Part shown: positions 62,953 to 64,000 of the stretch, piece by piece
Layout of the letters: the number at the start of each line of letters is the position of its first letter
How positions within the stretch are numbered: the first letter of the stretch is position 1
NCBI RefSeq assembly: GCF_900105885.1
Contig: NZ_LT629780.1
Location: 496,001 to 560,000 of the forward strand
Source of the DNA: Pseudomonas guangdongensis
GTDB taxonomy: Bacteria; Pseudomonadota; Gammaproteobacteria; Pseudomonadales; Pseudomonadaceae
DNA: 64,000 nt
Direction of reading: 5' to 3'
Translations under genes and position numbers: made by a program
The notes under the pieces: model-generated
Databases searched by the model: none
The model's input: the letters and a program-made list of their open reading frames with translations, nothing else
What the model was told of the DNA's origin: nothing

Positions 62953-64000
<1,048 letters not shown>

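Overview
The window is a contiguous, very GC-rich chromosomal segment from a gamma-proteobacterium, almost certainly a member of Pseudomonadaceae (Pseudomonas sensu lato). This rests on gene content and order: a bioB-bioF-bioH-bioC-bioD block followed by two large acyl-CoA dehydrogenases (as beside PA0500-PA0508 of P. aeruginosa), a metK / ArsR-methyltransferase / tktA / epd / pgk / class II aldolase block (as around PA0546-PA0555), a DUF294 / exonuclease / sodium-symporter locus (as near PA3232-PA3234), and REP palindromes of the Pseudomonas type. These synteny statements come from memory, not from a search, and I cannot name the species. No rRNA, tRNA, CRISPR array or prophage was seen.

Layout. 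1-5.6 kb: the start of an MFS permease (cut by the window edge), an HpaC flavin reductase, tyrS preceded by a tyrosine-rich leader peptide and attenuator, a phenylacetaldehyde-type aldehyde dehydrogenase and an SDR. 5.8-11.5 kb: an outer-membrane porin divergent from a FeaR-like AraC regulator, then a class III aminotransferase / MOSC operon divergent from a LysR regulator. 11.7-20.2 kb: the minus-strand biotin operon running into two acyl-CoA dehydrogenases, with a BirA-type operator between bioB and comF. 20.3-24.2 kb: comF, a zinc-ribbon membrane protein, srkA, rarD and an 850-base non-coding interval full of DnaA-box-like repeats. 24.2-34.7 kb: glcB, a periplasmic glutathione peroxidase, two DUF294 signalling proteins around a DEDD exonuclease, a small membrane protein, and a DUF4212 / VC_2705-type symporter operon. 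34.7-43 kb: an AT-rich gap, dbpA, a BaiN-type flavoprotein, a YccS-type membrane protein, a flavin reductase fused to a MarR domain, a YgjP-type metalloprotein and an FRG-domain protein.

43-53.4 kb is central carbon and one-carbon metabolism: tktA, epd, pgk and fba on the minus strand, separated by palindromic repeats, a TDT-type exporter with a divergent LysR, and an ArsR-methyltransferase fused regulator upstream of metK. 53.4-64 kb holds a TlpA-like thiol protein, small conserved proteins, a lower-GC insert (luciferase-like oxidoreductase, MFS permease, LysR) whose LysR gene reads into native DNA, then cysQ-nudE, yrfG, a glycine-zipper protein, a YceH protein, a nitroreductase and the 3' two-thirds of pckA.

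Working together: glcB, pckA, the symporter and the DUF294 proteins suit growth on acetate and other short organic acids. The aldehyde dehydrogenase, FeaR-like regulator, porin and two HpaC-type reductases suggest catabolism of aromatic amines or hydroxyphenylacetate, but no amine oxidase or hydroxyphenylacetate oxygenase is present here. The strongest candidates for something little described are the tyrosine attenuator of tyrS (1657-1769) and the bipartite DnaA-box-like repeat array before glcB (23460-24001).
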